A program made the translations under genes and the position numbers. Below the pieces are notes generated by a model, which saw nothing but the letters and a program-made list of their open reading frames with translations, was not told where the DNA came from and ran no database searches. From the NCBI GenBank assembly GCA_035276765.1, contig DATELH010000002.1, positions 186,001 through 250,000 of the forward strand: DNA of 64,000 nucleotides, written 5' to 3'. The stretch is from DATASD01 sp035276765 (GTDB lineage: Bacteria; Patescibacteriota; Saccharimonadia; Saccharimonadales; UBA4665). Below are positions 1 to 7,426 of this stretch, in pieces; the stretch's first letter is position 1, and each line of letters begins with the position of its first letter.

Positions 1-295
1 GGCTGAGCCAACTACGCCACAAGGTGCGCCGGTTGATGTCGTCGGCAAACTTTTCGTGCTCGTCGGCAAAGATCATGTGCGGTAGCATGCCGTTGCGCCA
101 TTGGCCGCGGAGCAGGCTCAAAATTTCCATTTTGGCGCGCTCGACGTCCACATGCCGCAGCCCAATGGCTATAAAACAGCTGTCCCACAACCATTGGTGG
201 GGATAGATTCGTGCGGCGGGGATGGTATAGTTGCCGCGGTCATTTTTTTGCAACACTGCTTTCGCCTGATCGAACAGGGAGGTGTTATCGCTCAT
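1..295 (-). CDS. Glycoside hydrolase, MGH1-like/GH63-type (N-terminal part only)
   Basis: The gene runs off the left edge, leaving about 98 N-terminal residues. The motif PHQWLWDSCF followed by RHVDVERAKMEI and RNGMLPHMIF is typical of the (alpha/alpha)6-barrel hydrolases of the mannosylglycerate hydrolase/GH63/amylo-glucosidase group, where W-D-S-C lies in the substrate pocket. There is no signal peptide, so I infer a cytosolic enzyme acting on glycogen-like or glucosylglycerate-type sugars; the exact substrate cannot be told from this fragment. The ATG at 293-295 lies 7 nt after a TATACT box on the minus strand, which implies a leaderless mRNA. It is divergent from the padR-like gene. Confidence 0.72.
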   Translation of the reverse strand, partial: MSDNTSLFDQAKAVLQKNDRGNYTIPAARIYPHQWLWDSCFIAIGLRHVDVERAKMEILSLLRGQWRNGMLPHMIFADEHEKFADDINRRTLWRSWLS

Positions 296-302
296 GGTTA
301 CT

Positions 303-308
303 AGTATA
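303..308 (-). promoter_or_regulatory. -10 box of the glycoside hydrolase gene
   Basis: TATACT reads on the minus strand and ends 7 nt before the ATG at 295. Transcription would start at or next to the start codon. Confidence 0.6.
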
Positions 309-356
309 GCGCACGTTTAATCGGCGAGCACATGTTTCTGAATGACTACACAGTAT

Positions 357-385
357 TTGACATTTTTAAGTACCTTGTATAGCAT
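357..385 (+). promoter_or_regulatory. Promoter of the padR-pspC pair
   Basis: A perfect -35 TTGACA (357-362) is followed after 17 nt by TAGCAT (380-385), 8 nt before the ATG at 394. TATAGC (378) and TAGTAT (385) are alternative -10 registers. The mRNA is probably leaderless. Confidence 0.6.
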
Positions 386-393
386 AGTATTGT

Positions 394-750
394 ATGGAAG
401 AAAGCACCGGCAAAAGCCCGTTTGTAAACCAGTCTGAAACCCAGATGCGCAAAGGTATGTTGGTGTACTGCGTGCTTTTGTTGTGCAAGGATGGCAAAGT
501 TTATAGCTCACAAATTATTAACCGGTTACACCAAGCTGAGCTCATTGTGGTGGAGGGTACGCTGTATCCGCTATTGAGCCGTTTGGCGCGCGATGGATTG
601 TTGGGCTATGAATGGCGCGAGTCCGGGCAGGGTCCGCCGCGTAAGTATTATTGGCTTACCAGTGATGGCAAGGAGGCGCTCAAAGTACTTGAGCAATCAT
701 ACCGCCGGCTGCACGCCTCGATTAACACCTTAGAGAAAGGACAAGCATGA
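394..750 (+). CDS. PadR family transcriptional regulator
   Basis: This is a 118-residue winged-helix protein. The N-terminal stretch is followed by the PadR core: MLVYCVLLLC, then YSSQIINRL, the recognition region VVEGTLYPLLSRLARDGLL and the wing RKYYWLTSDGKEAL. Small PadR proteins usually repress an adjacent membrane-protein gene. Here the TGA overlaps the ATG of the PspC-domain gene (ATGA at 747-750), so the two are translationally coupled. This PadR plus PspC/HAAS layout resembles envelope-stress switches in Gram-positive bacteria; the inducing signal is unknown. No -35-overlapping operator palindrome was obvious. Confidence 0.88.
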   Translation: MEESTGKSPFVNQSETQMRKGMLVYCVLLLCKDGKVYSSQIINRLHQAELIVVEGTLYPLLSRLARDGLLGYEWRESGQGPPRKYYWLTSDGKEALKVLEQSYRRLHASINTLEKGQA

Positions 751-2432
751 ACGAAATAAAACACATTCATCTCGGCCGGCAATCATTTACGATTTCGATC
801 GAGGCGTACACCATGTTGCACGATTACCTGGACGCCATCAAGACGCAGGTCGGCAAAAAAGGTGATGTCATTGATGAGATCGAAATGCGCATGGCCGAAC
901 TCCTCGAGGAGCGCGGACTTCACGAAGAAAAGGTGGTGCTACCCGAAGATGTCCAGTTTTTGAAAGAACAACTCGGCGAGCCACACGACTTTAAAGATGA
1001 AGACGAAGAAGCGGACGACGCCGAAAAACAAACCGAAAGCGGTCCCAAGCGCCTGTTCCGCGATGGCGACCGCGCCATGTTTGCCGGCGTAGCGGCAGGC
1101 CTCGCCGCATTCTTTGGCGTCGATGTCACCATCATGCGGCTGATTTTCGTATTGTTGACCTTCTTTGGCGGTAGCGGCATTTTCTTGTATATCCTGTTGT
1201 GGTTGATTGTGCCAGAGGCCAAAACATCGAGTGAACGGCTCCAAATGCGGGGAAAAGCCGTCACGGTCGATAGCTTGAAAGAAGTTGTCGACCGTGCGAA
1301 TATCGCAGGCGCCGCCGAACGGGTGGGAAAGGTTGGACAGGAGTTTGGTCGCGGCCTCGGTCGGGTAATAGAAGGCTTGGCTAAAGCGTTTGCAGCGCTG
1401 GTGGGCGGCGTGTTTGTGCTGGCCGGCATTGCTACGTTTAGCGGCACTATGGTGGCGGGCTCCTACCTGCTCGGGCGCGGAGCCAAGGTGGCCGATCAGG
1501 TCGTATTCCCCATTGGCAGCGAGGCGGTGTTTGCGCTGTTCTGTGGCATTGTTGTGGGGGCTATCTTTGCTTTCTTTTTGTTGGTTGCGGGCTTGGCTAT
1601 GATCCGCCGCAAAGCGGTTGTGAAGGGCTGGGTACTCGGTATTGTAACCGGCGTATTTTTGATTGCCGGCGGCCTCGGCACAGTGGTTGGCTTCGACATT
1701 GCGCCGCAAATCCGCAACAAATATAATGCTTTGCACCACACACAAACTACGAATGTTTCACCATTTACCAATGTAAAATTGAACGGCAAGGATGTGAATT
1801 TCCAGATTGTCCCTGACGCCACCTACGCTGTCGAAGTACAGTACTTTGGCTCGGCCAACAAAACAGGCGACATTGCCACCCACGTCGATAACGACACCTT
1901 GGCGATCGACACGAGCAATTATCGAAGCGGGGACACCTGCACTGTCTTTTGCCTGTACAGCGACAACTGGCTCACCATAAAAATCCACGTGCCCACATTG
2001 CAGAGCGCCGAGATTGCCGGCACCGATACGAGTTTGGCATTTGGCCCCGGATTCCAGAGCAATAATTTGCGGCTTTTGGTAAGTCAGCAATCGTCGGTAA
2101 CGTTGCACAATTTGGCGCTAGGCAAGGTGACGACTACCGCTACGCAAACCGCCGATGGCCGCCGCCTCACACTCCAAAATGTCGTGGCAGGCGATGCCTA
2201 TAGCGCCGTGGTGATTACGTCCGACAGCGTTAACCTGGATAACACCGACGAACTTGAAGTAACAAGCAATGGCCCCGCCTGCGATGGCAGCGATCCGCAA
2301 ATTTACTTGCAGCAGGCGCCGCGCCAGCTCACCATTTCCGGCATAAAAGTTGAGCCGCCCACGCGCGAAAGCTTATCGCGCCTGTGGGACCAAGACAACC
2401 GCAACGTTTACAACTGCGTGACGGTTTTATAG
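747..2432 (+). CDS. PspC-domain envelope stress membrane protein
   Basis: The 561-residue protein has three parts. Residues 1-85 form an acidic HAAS/DUF1700-like helical region (HDYLDAIK, DVIDEIEMRMAELL). Residues 101-158 are a PspC domain (KRLFRDGDRAMFAGVAAGLA, then a hydrophobic helix ending LWLIVPEA). Further membrane helices lie at about 212-244, 260-288 and 294-316. The region after about residue 330 is beta-rich and looks like the extracytoplasmic 'toastrack'/adhesin-like domain often fused to PspC. I infer a membrane sensor whose expression is controlled by the coupled PadR regulator. It ends about 110 nt before the convergent yajQ gene, and an intergenic structured repeat lies between them. 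Confidence 0.82.
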   Translation: MNEIKHIHLGRQSFTISIEAYTMLHDYLDAIKTQVGKKGDVIDEIEMRMAELLEERGLHEEKVVLPEDVQFLKEQLGEPHDFKDEDEEADDAEKQTESGPKRLFRDGDRAMFAGVAAGLAAFFGVDVTIMRLIFVLLTFFGGSGIFLYILLWLIVPEAKTSSERLQMRGKAVTVDSLKEVVDRANIAGAAERVGKVGQEFGRGLGRVIEGLAKAFAALVGGVFVLAGIATFSGTMVAGSYLLGRGAKVADQVVFPIGSEAVFALFCGIVVGAIFAFFLLVAGLAMIRRKAVVKGWVLGIVTGVFLIAGGLGTVVGFDIAPQIRNKYNALHHTQTTNVSPFTNVKLNGKDVNFQIVPDATYAVEVQYFGSANKTGDIATHVDNDTLAIDTSNYRSGDTCTVFCLYSDNWLTIKIHVPTLQSAEIAGTDTSLAFGPGFQSNNLRLLVSQQSSVTLHNLALGKVTTTATQTADGRRLTLQNVVAGDAYSAVVITSDSVNLDNTDELEVTSNGPACDGSDPQIYLQQAPRQLTISGIKVEPPTRESLSRLWDQDNRNVYNCVTVL

Positions 2433-2440
2433 TAGCCGCG

Positions 2441-2521
2441 GCTCGACACATCTTCCTGAACGCGCGCAGTTTTGCGGTATCTAGTCCGCAGTGTTTGAGC
2501 ACGCAGGAAGGTGCGGCGAGC
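2441..2521. repeat. Structured intergenic element, family 2 copy A
   Basis: A 45-nt core (2459-2503) is nearly the same as one at 43718-43761, with an identical 18-nt stretch TCCGCAGTGTTTGAGCAC. It is enclosed by complementary arms: 2449-2458 pairs with 2504-2513 (10 pairs, one G-U) and GCTCG 2441-2445 pairs with CGAGC 2517-2521. Inside the core, TGCGG pairs with CCGCA around an 8-nt loop. The arms do not resemble those of the other copy. It sits between the convergent pspC and yajQ genes. Confidence 0.7.
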
Positions 2522-2540
2522 GCAATCAAATCGTTCGTCG

Positions 2541-3038
2541 CTACCGGTAATTGGTGAACTGCAACGCAAAATCAAAATCTTGCGCTTTGAGCAACGCAAT
2601 GGCCGCTTGCAGTTCATCTTTTTTGGCGCCCGTAACGCGCACGGTTTCTCCCTGGATTTGTGCCTTTACCTTTGGCGCCTCGCTTTGCAGCAATTTGGTG
2701 ACCTTTTTGGCCTTGTCTTGGTTGAGACCCTGTACGAACGGCACCTCTTTGGTGGCTTTGAGGTTGCTTTCGGCAACAGCGCGCGATACGTCGAGCACTT
2801 TTTGGCTGAGCCCGCGGGCAGCTAGTTTTTTACGCACGATGTCTAAAATGGCGTCGATCTGCCACTCGCCGTTGCCGGTCACCTTAAAGCCGGTTTTGTC
2901 GCCGTTCAGCCACTCGAGCTGCGCCGGTGTACCTTTAAAATCGTAACGGTTCTGAATTTCGCGTACGACTTGGTCGAACACGTTGTTCATTTCGGCCTTG
3001 TCGTACTCACTTACAATATCGAATGAAAATTGTGCCAT
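2541..3038 (-). CDS. yajQ: YajQ family nucleotide-binding protein
   Basis: The 165-residue protein has the normal YajQ length. It begins FDIVSEYDKAEMNNVFDQ, continues with NRYDFKGT and QIDAILDI, and ends with the second ferredoxin-like repeat QIQGETVRVTGAKKDELQ. The family has two tandem ferredoxin-like folds. Some members bind cyclic di-GMP or nucleic acids; the role here is unknown. The start codon at 3036-3038 lies 6 nt after a TATAAT that is shared, on the opposite strand, with pheS. Confidence 0.93.
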   Translation of the reverse strand: MAQFSFDIVSEYDKAEMNNVFDQVVREIQNRYDFKGTPAQLEWLNGDKTGFKVTGNGEWQIDAILDIVRKKLAARGLSQKVLDVSRAVAESNLKATKEVPFVQGLNQDKAKKVTKLLQSEAPKVKAQIQGETVRVTGAKKDELQAAIALLKAQDFDFALQFTNYR

Positions 3039-3044
3039 ATCTGT

Positions 3045-3052
3045 ATTATAAT
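3045..3052. promoter_or_regulatory. Palindromic -10 element driving yajQ and pheS
   Basis: ATTATAAT equals its own reverse complement, so it gives TATAAT on both strands. On the minus strand the box ends 6 nt before the yajQ ATG. On the plus strand it ends 9 nt before the pheS ATG at 3062. Both transcripts would be leaderless or nearly so. Confidence 0.65.
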
Positions 3053-3061
3053 GTGCCTAAG

Positions 3062-4117
3062 ATGAACTACCAAAATCCACATATTGCTGATGTTGCCAAA
3101 ACTTTACACGAACGGCTCGAGGCGCTCGAACAGAAAGCCGACATTTTAAAGGCGGTTGAGCTGCGGGCATTATACGCCGAAATCCTCACGCTGCCGGCCG
3201 AGGAGCGTGGTGCGTTTGGTAAGGAAATCAACCAGCTGAAAAATGAACTCGAGCAAAAGATTGCCGAACATCAGGAAAAAGCCGAGGCCTTGCCGCCGAT
3301 CGACGTCACAGCGCCGTTCGATATTAACGTGCCGGCAGAAAAACGTCCAGCGCTGTTGCCAGCCACACAGGGCAGCAAACACCCATTGAGTACCGAGCTC
3401 GAAACTGTGCTCGACATCTTTGCGCGTATGGGCTTTACGGCCGTGGAATCGCGCGAGATTGACGACGAATACCACATGTTTACCAGCCTAAACTTCCCCG
3501 AAGACCACCCGGCTCGCGACGAATACGATACCTTCATGACTACGCAAACCGACAAAAACGGCCACCCGTTCATTGCTCCTGCGCACACCAGTATCATGCA
3601 AACGCGCATTCTTCGCGAACACAAGGCTGGACTCGAGCAAGGCAAACCGATTGCCGCTGTTATTCCCGGCCGCGTGTTTCGCAACGAAGACCTCGATGCC
3701 CGCCACGAGCACACGTTTTACCAGTTCGAAGGCGTGTATGTGGACAAAGGCATCAACGCCGGCAACTTACTGGCCACCTTCAAGACATTCTTGAGCGAAT
3801 ATTACGGTCAAGCCATCGAAATTAAAAGCCAGCCGTTCTATTTTCCGTTTACCGAACCGAGCTTTGAACTGGCGCTCAGCTGCCCGTTTTGCCAAAAGAA
3901 AGGCTGCAATGTGTGCAGCTACACTGGGTGGATTGAACTGCTCGGCATGGGCATGATCCATCCCAACGTGCTCAAAATGGCCGGCGTCGACCCGAACGTG
4001 TACACCGGTTTTGCTTGGGGCTGCGGCCTGGAACGGTTAGTGATGATGAAATATGGCGTTGAAGACATCCGGCACTTTGAAAGCGGCAAATTAGACTTTT
4101 TGAGGCAGTTCGTATGA
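3062..4117 (+). CDS. pheS: Phenylalanyl-tRNA synthetase alpha subunit
   Basis: This 351-residue class II synthetase subunit charges tRNA-Phe as an alpha2beta2 enzyme with PheT. The N-terminal third is a coiled coil (ALEQKADILKAVELRALY). Class II motif 2 is seen as RVFRNEDLDARHEHTFYQFE and motif 3 as GFAWGCGLERLVMMKYG. A cysteine-rich insertion, CPFCQKKGCNVCSYTGW, precedes the motif 3 region and may bind zinc. I chose the ATG at 3062 rather than the upstream ATG at 3023, because the latter lies upstream of the TATAAT and inside yajQ. The TGA stop overlaps the ATG of the MazG-like gene. Confidence 0.95.
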   Translation: MNYQNPHIADVAKTLHERLEALEQKADILKAVELRALYAEILTLPAEERGAFGKEINQLKNELEQKIAEHQEKAEALPPIDVTAPFDINVPAEKRPALLPATQGSKHPLSTELETVLDIFARMGFTAVESREIDDEYHMFTSLNFPEDHPARDEYDTFMTTQTDKNGHPFIAPAHTSIMQTRILREHKAGLEQGKPIAAVIPGRVFRNEDLDARHEHTFYQFEGVYVDKGINAGNLLATFKTFLSEYYGQAIEIKSQPFYFPFTEPSFELALSCPFCQKKGCNVCSYTGWIELLGMGMIHPNVLKMAGVDPNVYTGFAWGCGLERLVMMKYGVEDIRHFESGKLDFLRQFV

Positions 4118-4437
4118 GCCAATTTACCGATTTGCAAAAACGGGCGCTCGAAATTCGCCAAAAATACAGCCAGCTAAACACCAAAAACGGCCATGAAGCG
4201 TGGGCAGGCAAAGAGTACATGATGGGTTTTGTTGGCGATGTGGGCGATCTTGCCAAACTCGTCATGGCCAAAGAAAATTTGCGCCATATCGAAAACGTTG
4301 ACGCCAAACTGGCTCACGAACTTTCAGATTGTCTGTGGTCGGTCCTGGTGCTCGCCAACCATTACGACGTTGACCTGGCTGCTGAATTCACCAAAACCAT
4401 GGACGAATTAGAAAAGAGAATCGAGGATGCAACATGA
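4114..4437 (+). CDS. MazG-like nucleotide pyrophosphohydrolase
   Basis: A 107-residue all-alpha protein of the MazG/NTP-PPase type. The two metal-binding helices appear as GFVGDVGDLAKLVMAKE and HELSDCLWSVLVLANHY. The first motif has D/G where classical MazG has E-E-x-x-E, as in small MazG-like proteins of candidate phyla. It is expected to hydrolyse a non-canonical or excess NTP to NMP, but the changed acidic residues make activity uncertain. It overlaps pheS by 4 nt upstream and the HIT gene by 4 nt downstream, so it is translationally coupled inside the pheST operon. Confidence 0.75.
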   Translation: MSQFTDLQKRALEIRQKYSQLNTKNGHEAWAGKEYMMGFVGDVGDLAKLVMAKENLRHIENVDAKLAHELSDCLWSVLVLANHYDVDLAAEFTKTMDELEKRIEDAT

Positions 4438-4895
4438 GTGAACAAACTATTTTCGACAAAATTGTGGCGCGGGAAGTGCCGGCTTGGGTGGTTTACGAAG
4501 ACGACCAGTACATGGCGTTTTTGACGCCATTTGCCAACATGGTCGGTGTTACGGTGGTAATTCCCAAGCAAAATCCCGGTGCATATGTATTCGACATGGA
4601 CGACGAGGCGGTTGCCGGCCTTATGCGTGCCGCCAAAAAAACAGCCAAACTGCTCGAAAAGGGCTTGGGCGCGTCGCGCGTGGCACTTGTGTTTGAGGGT
4701 GAAGCGGTGCCATACGTGCATGCCAAACTATATCCGATGCACAAATTTAATGGCGACCGCAGCAATTTGCCGCGGCAGCAGATATTTTTCCCCGTCTACC
4801 CCGGCTACATTGACACGCACGATGGGCCGCAAATGAGCGACGAACTATTGGCAGAAATCCAGCAAAAAATTGTGAAGGCAACCGATGAAGATTAG
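4434..4895 (+). CDS. HIT-like protein with degenerate histidine triad
   Basis: The 153-residue protein has the HIT fold signature: FDKIVAREVPAWVVYEDD, AFLTPFANMVG, VVIPKQNPG. HIT enzymes are nucleotide hydrolases or transferases with an HxHxHxx loop. Here the loop is YVHAKLY (residues 94-100), which keeps only the middle, nucleophilic histidine (H96); the flanking ones are Tyr and Lys. It may therefore be a nucleotide-binding protein or have altered chemistry. It overlaps the upstream MazG-like gene by 4 nt and pheT by 11 nt, so it is tightly coupled to Phe-tRNA synthetase expression. Confidence 0.78.
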   Translation: MSEQTIFDKIVAREVPAWVVYEDDQYMAFLTPFANMVGVTVVIPKQNPGAYVFDMDDEAVAGLMRAAKKTAKLLEKGLGASRVALVFEGEAVPYVHAKLYPMHKFNGDRSNLPRQQIFFPVYPGYIDTHDGPQMSDELLAEIQQKIVKATDED

Positions 4896-7419
4896 TATCA
4901 ATTCCATAAAAGGCATGAACCGGCGCTACGAATGCGCCGGTGATATTGCGCCGGACGGCGTGGACGCTTTGGTGGAGCGGATTGGCGCGCAACTTGGCGC
5001 GGTGGAAGAAACCATCGACTTTGGCGCAAAGTACCAAAGCGTGCGCATTGTAAAAGTGGTATCGTGCGAAGACCATCCAAATGCCGACCGCTTGCATGTG
5101 TGCAAAATCGATGACGGCGGTAAAACCGAAGGCGTACCGCGCGACGAAAACGGTTTGGTGCAAGTGGTGTGCGGTGCGCCGAATGTGCGCGAAGGCTTGC
5201 TGGTGGCTTGGTTGGCGCCAGGCGTCACTGTGCCCGAAACCTACGGCAACGACCCGTTTGTGCTCGAGGCACGCGAACTTCGCGGCGTTACGAGCAATGG
5301 CATGCTGGCCAGCCCGCGCGAACTTGGCATTGGCGACAGTCACGAGGGCATCTTAGAAATTGACGGTGACTTTGCGCCAGGCACGCTGTTTGCCGAGGCA
5401 TATAACTTGCAAGGCGACGCCGTGATCGACATCGAAAACAAAATGTTTACACACCGGCCGGATTGTTTCGGCTTCTTGGGTGTAGCGCGCGAACTTGCCG
5501 GCATCCAAAACCTGCCGTTCAAAAGTCCGGCATGGTACCGCACCGACCCCGAAATTCCAGAGGTCGAGGCCGACGACCTGCCGCTCGAATTTCGCAACGA
5601 ACTGCCCCAGGACGTGCCGCGCTTTACAGCCATCACCATGCGCGGTGTTGAGGTCAAGCCCAGCCCCGTCTGGCTGCAACTCGAACTCACCAAAGCTGGC
5701 ATGCGCCCCATCAACAACATCGTTGATTACACCAACTTTTTTATGCTCGAAACCGGCCAGCCGCTGCACGCCTATGACTACGACAAAGTAAAGGCGCAAG
5801 ACGCGGGTGTCGACCATGCCACGCTAGTGGTGCGCCGGCCGCAAAAAGGCGAGAAGATCACACTGTTAAACGGCAAAACAATTGAGCCGCGTGAAGCGGC
5901 GATCATGATTGCCACCGAGCAAAAACTGATCGGCCTGGGTGGCGTGATGGGCGGCGCCGACACTGAGGTAGATGAAAAGACGCAGAATATCATCATCGAA
6001 GTCGCCAACTTTAATATGTACTCGATTCGCCGCACGTCGATGGCGCACGGATTGTTCACCGACGCCGTAACGCGCTTTAACAAAGGCCAATCGCCACTGC
6101 AAAATGTGGCGGTGCTCGCCAAAATTGTCGATGAAATCCGGCAGTTTGCCGCCGGCAAAGTTGCAAGCAAACTGATTGATGATAATCATGTATCCGAAGA
6201 CGTTTTTAAGCGAAACTCGTTGCACGAACCGGTGCAAGTCTCGCGTGAATTTGTGAACGTTCGGCTAGGTCTTGACCTCTCACGCGAAGATATGGCGAGA
6301 CTACTCACCAATGTTGAATTTACGGTGGATGTACACGACGACAATCTCATGGTCACCGCACCGTTTTGGCGTACTGACATCGAACTGCCCGAAGACATTG
6401 TGGAAGAAGTTGGCCGGTTGTACGGTTATGATCGGCTGCCGTTGGTGTTGCCGCGCCGCGACATTACGCCGACAGCTAAAAACCGCGTGCTCGACCTCAA
6501 GACGCGTTTGCGTAACATCCTTTCAAAAGCTGGCGCCAACGAGGTGCTGACATACAGTTTTGTGCATGGCAACTTGCTCGATAAAGTTGGGCAAAAACGC
6601 GACGAAGCGTTTGAGCTGGGCAACGCGCTCAGCCCAGATTTGCAATATTATCGCTTGACATTACTTCCCAGTTTGCTCGATAAAGTACACGCAAACATCA
6701 AAGCTGGACACGATGAGTTTGCCTTATTCGAACTCGGCAAAGTGCACGAAAAGGCGGTCATGGACGATGACGGCTTGCCGGCCGAGCTCGACAATTTGGC
6801 GCTCGTGTATGCGGCCCGCAAAAACGACAAACCGGGCGCGGCATATTATGAGGCGCGAAAGTTTTTGACGACGGTGGCAGAGCACGTTGGCGTCGAACTA
6901 AGCTTCCAAAAAATTGCCGGCGCCGACGTAGCCCAGGCGGCGCCATTCGATCCCAACCGGATGGCAATAGTCACCATAAAAGGCCAAGATCACGGCTTTG
7001 GCATGATTGGCGAGTTTAAGCCGAGCGTCCGCAAGGCACTAAAATTACCCGAAAAGTCCGCCGGCTTTGAGATCGGTTTTGGCGTACTTTTAGACCATCA
7101 GGCCGCCAATTACACACCGATGACCCGTTTTCCGAAAATCGAACAAGACATTTGCCTGCGCGTTGCAAGTGACGTTACGTACCAACAACTGTTTGACCTG
7201 GTGTGGGAAAATTTGCAAGGGCAAACGCCTGACACCACTTTGTGCACGCTTACGCCAATTGATATCTATCAGCGTGAGGACGACACCGATCACAAACAGA
7301 TCACATTGCGTCTTTCGATTGCATCCTACGAACGCACACTGACTGATGAAGAAGTGGCAAAAATACTCGATCACATTGCTAATGCCGCCAAGGAAGCATT
7401 AACCGCAGAGCGCGTCTAG
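4885..7419 (+). CDS. pheT: Phenylalanyl-tRNA synthetase beta subunit
   Basis: This 844-residue protein has the full bacterial PheT architecture. An N-terminal EMAP-like tRNA-binding domain covers about residues 40-160 (VVSCEDHPNADRLHVCKID). It is followed by the B3/B4 editing region (HRPDCFGFLGVARELAG, then MRPINNIVDYTNFFMLETGQ) and B5 (RLGLDLSREDMARLL). The catalytic-like core follows (EEVGRLYGYDRLP), and a C-terminal ferredoxin-fold anticodon-binding domain closes the protein (FPKIEQDICLRV). It pairs with PheS and removes mischarged Tyr. It starts inside the last codons of the HIT gene. No separate promoter is visible, so it depends on pheS transcription. Confidence 0.95.
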   Translation: MKISINSIKGMNRRYECAGDIAPDGVDALVERIGAQLGAVEETIDFGAKYQSVRIVKVVSCEDHPNADRLHVCKIDDGGKTEGVPRDENGLVQVVCGAPNVREGLLVAWLAPGVTVPETYGNDPFVLEARELRGVTSNGMLASPRELGIGDSHEGILEIDGDFAPGTLFAEAYNLQGDAVIDIENKMFTHRPDCFGFLGVARELAGIQNLPFKSPAWYRTDPEIPEVEADDLPLEFRNELPQDVPRFTAITMRGVEVKPSPVWLQLELTKAGMRPINNIVDYTNFFMLETGQPLHAYDYDKVKAQDAGVDHATLVVRRPQKGEKITLLNGKTIEPREAAIMIATEQKLIGLGGVMGGADTEVDEKTQNIIIEVANFNMYSIRRTSMAHGLFTDAVTRFNKGQSPLQNVAVLAKIVDEIRQFAAGKVASKLIDDNHVSEDVFKRNSLHEPVQVSREFVNVRLGLDLSREDMARLLTNVEFTVDVHDDNLMVTAPFWRTDIELPEDIVEEVGRLYGYDRLPLVLPRRDITPTAKNRVLDLKTRLRNILSKAGANEVLTYSFVHGNLLDKVGQKRDEAFELGNALSPDLQYYRLTLLPSLLDKVHANIKAGHDEFALFELGKVHEKAVMDDDGLPAELDNLALVYAARKNDKPGAAYYEARKFLTTVAEHVGVELSFQKIAGADVAQAAPFDPNRMAIVTIKGQDHGFGMIGEFKPSVRKALKLPEKSAGFEIGFGVLLDHQAANYTPMTRFPKIEQDICLRVASDVTYQQLFDLVWENLQGQTPDTTLCTLTPIDIYQREDDTDHKQITLRLSIASYERTLTDEEVAKILDHIANAAKEALTAERV

Positions 7420-7426
7420 ATTTGCC

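Noticed and set aside
920..1745. Overlapping minus-strand frames opposite the PspC gene
   Set aside because: They fall in several frames at once, are Ser/Arg-rich and lack start signals, as expected of shadows.
2441..2521. Reading the intergenic elements as integron attC sites
   Set aside because: The R box consensus (GTTRRRY/RYYYAAC) is not found at the arm ends, and no cassette genes or integrase are nearby.
4885..7419. Frameshift suspicion because pheT starts inside the HIT gene
   Set aside because: Both proteins are complete at their ends; the 11-nt overlap is consistent with translational coupling.
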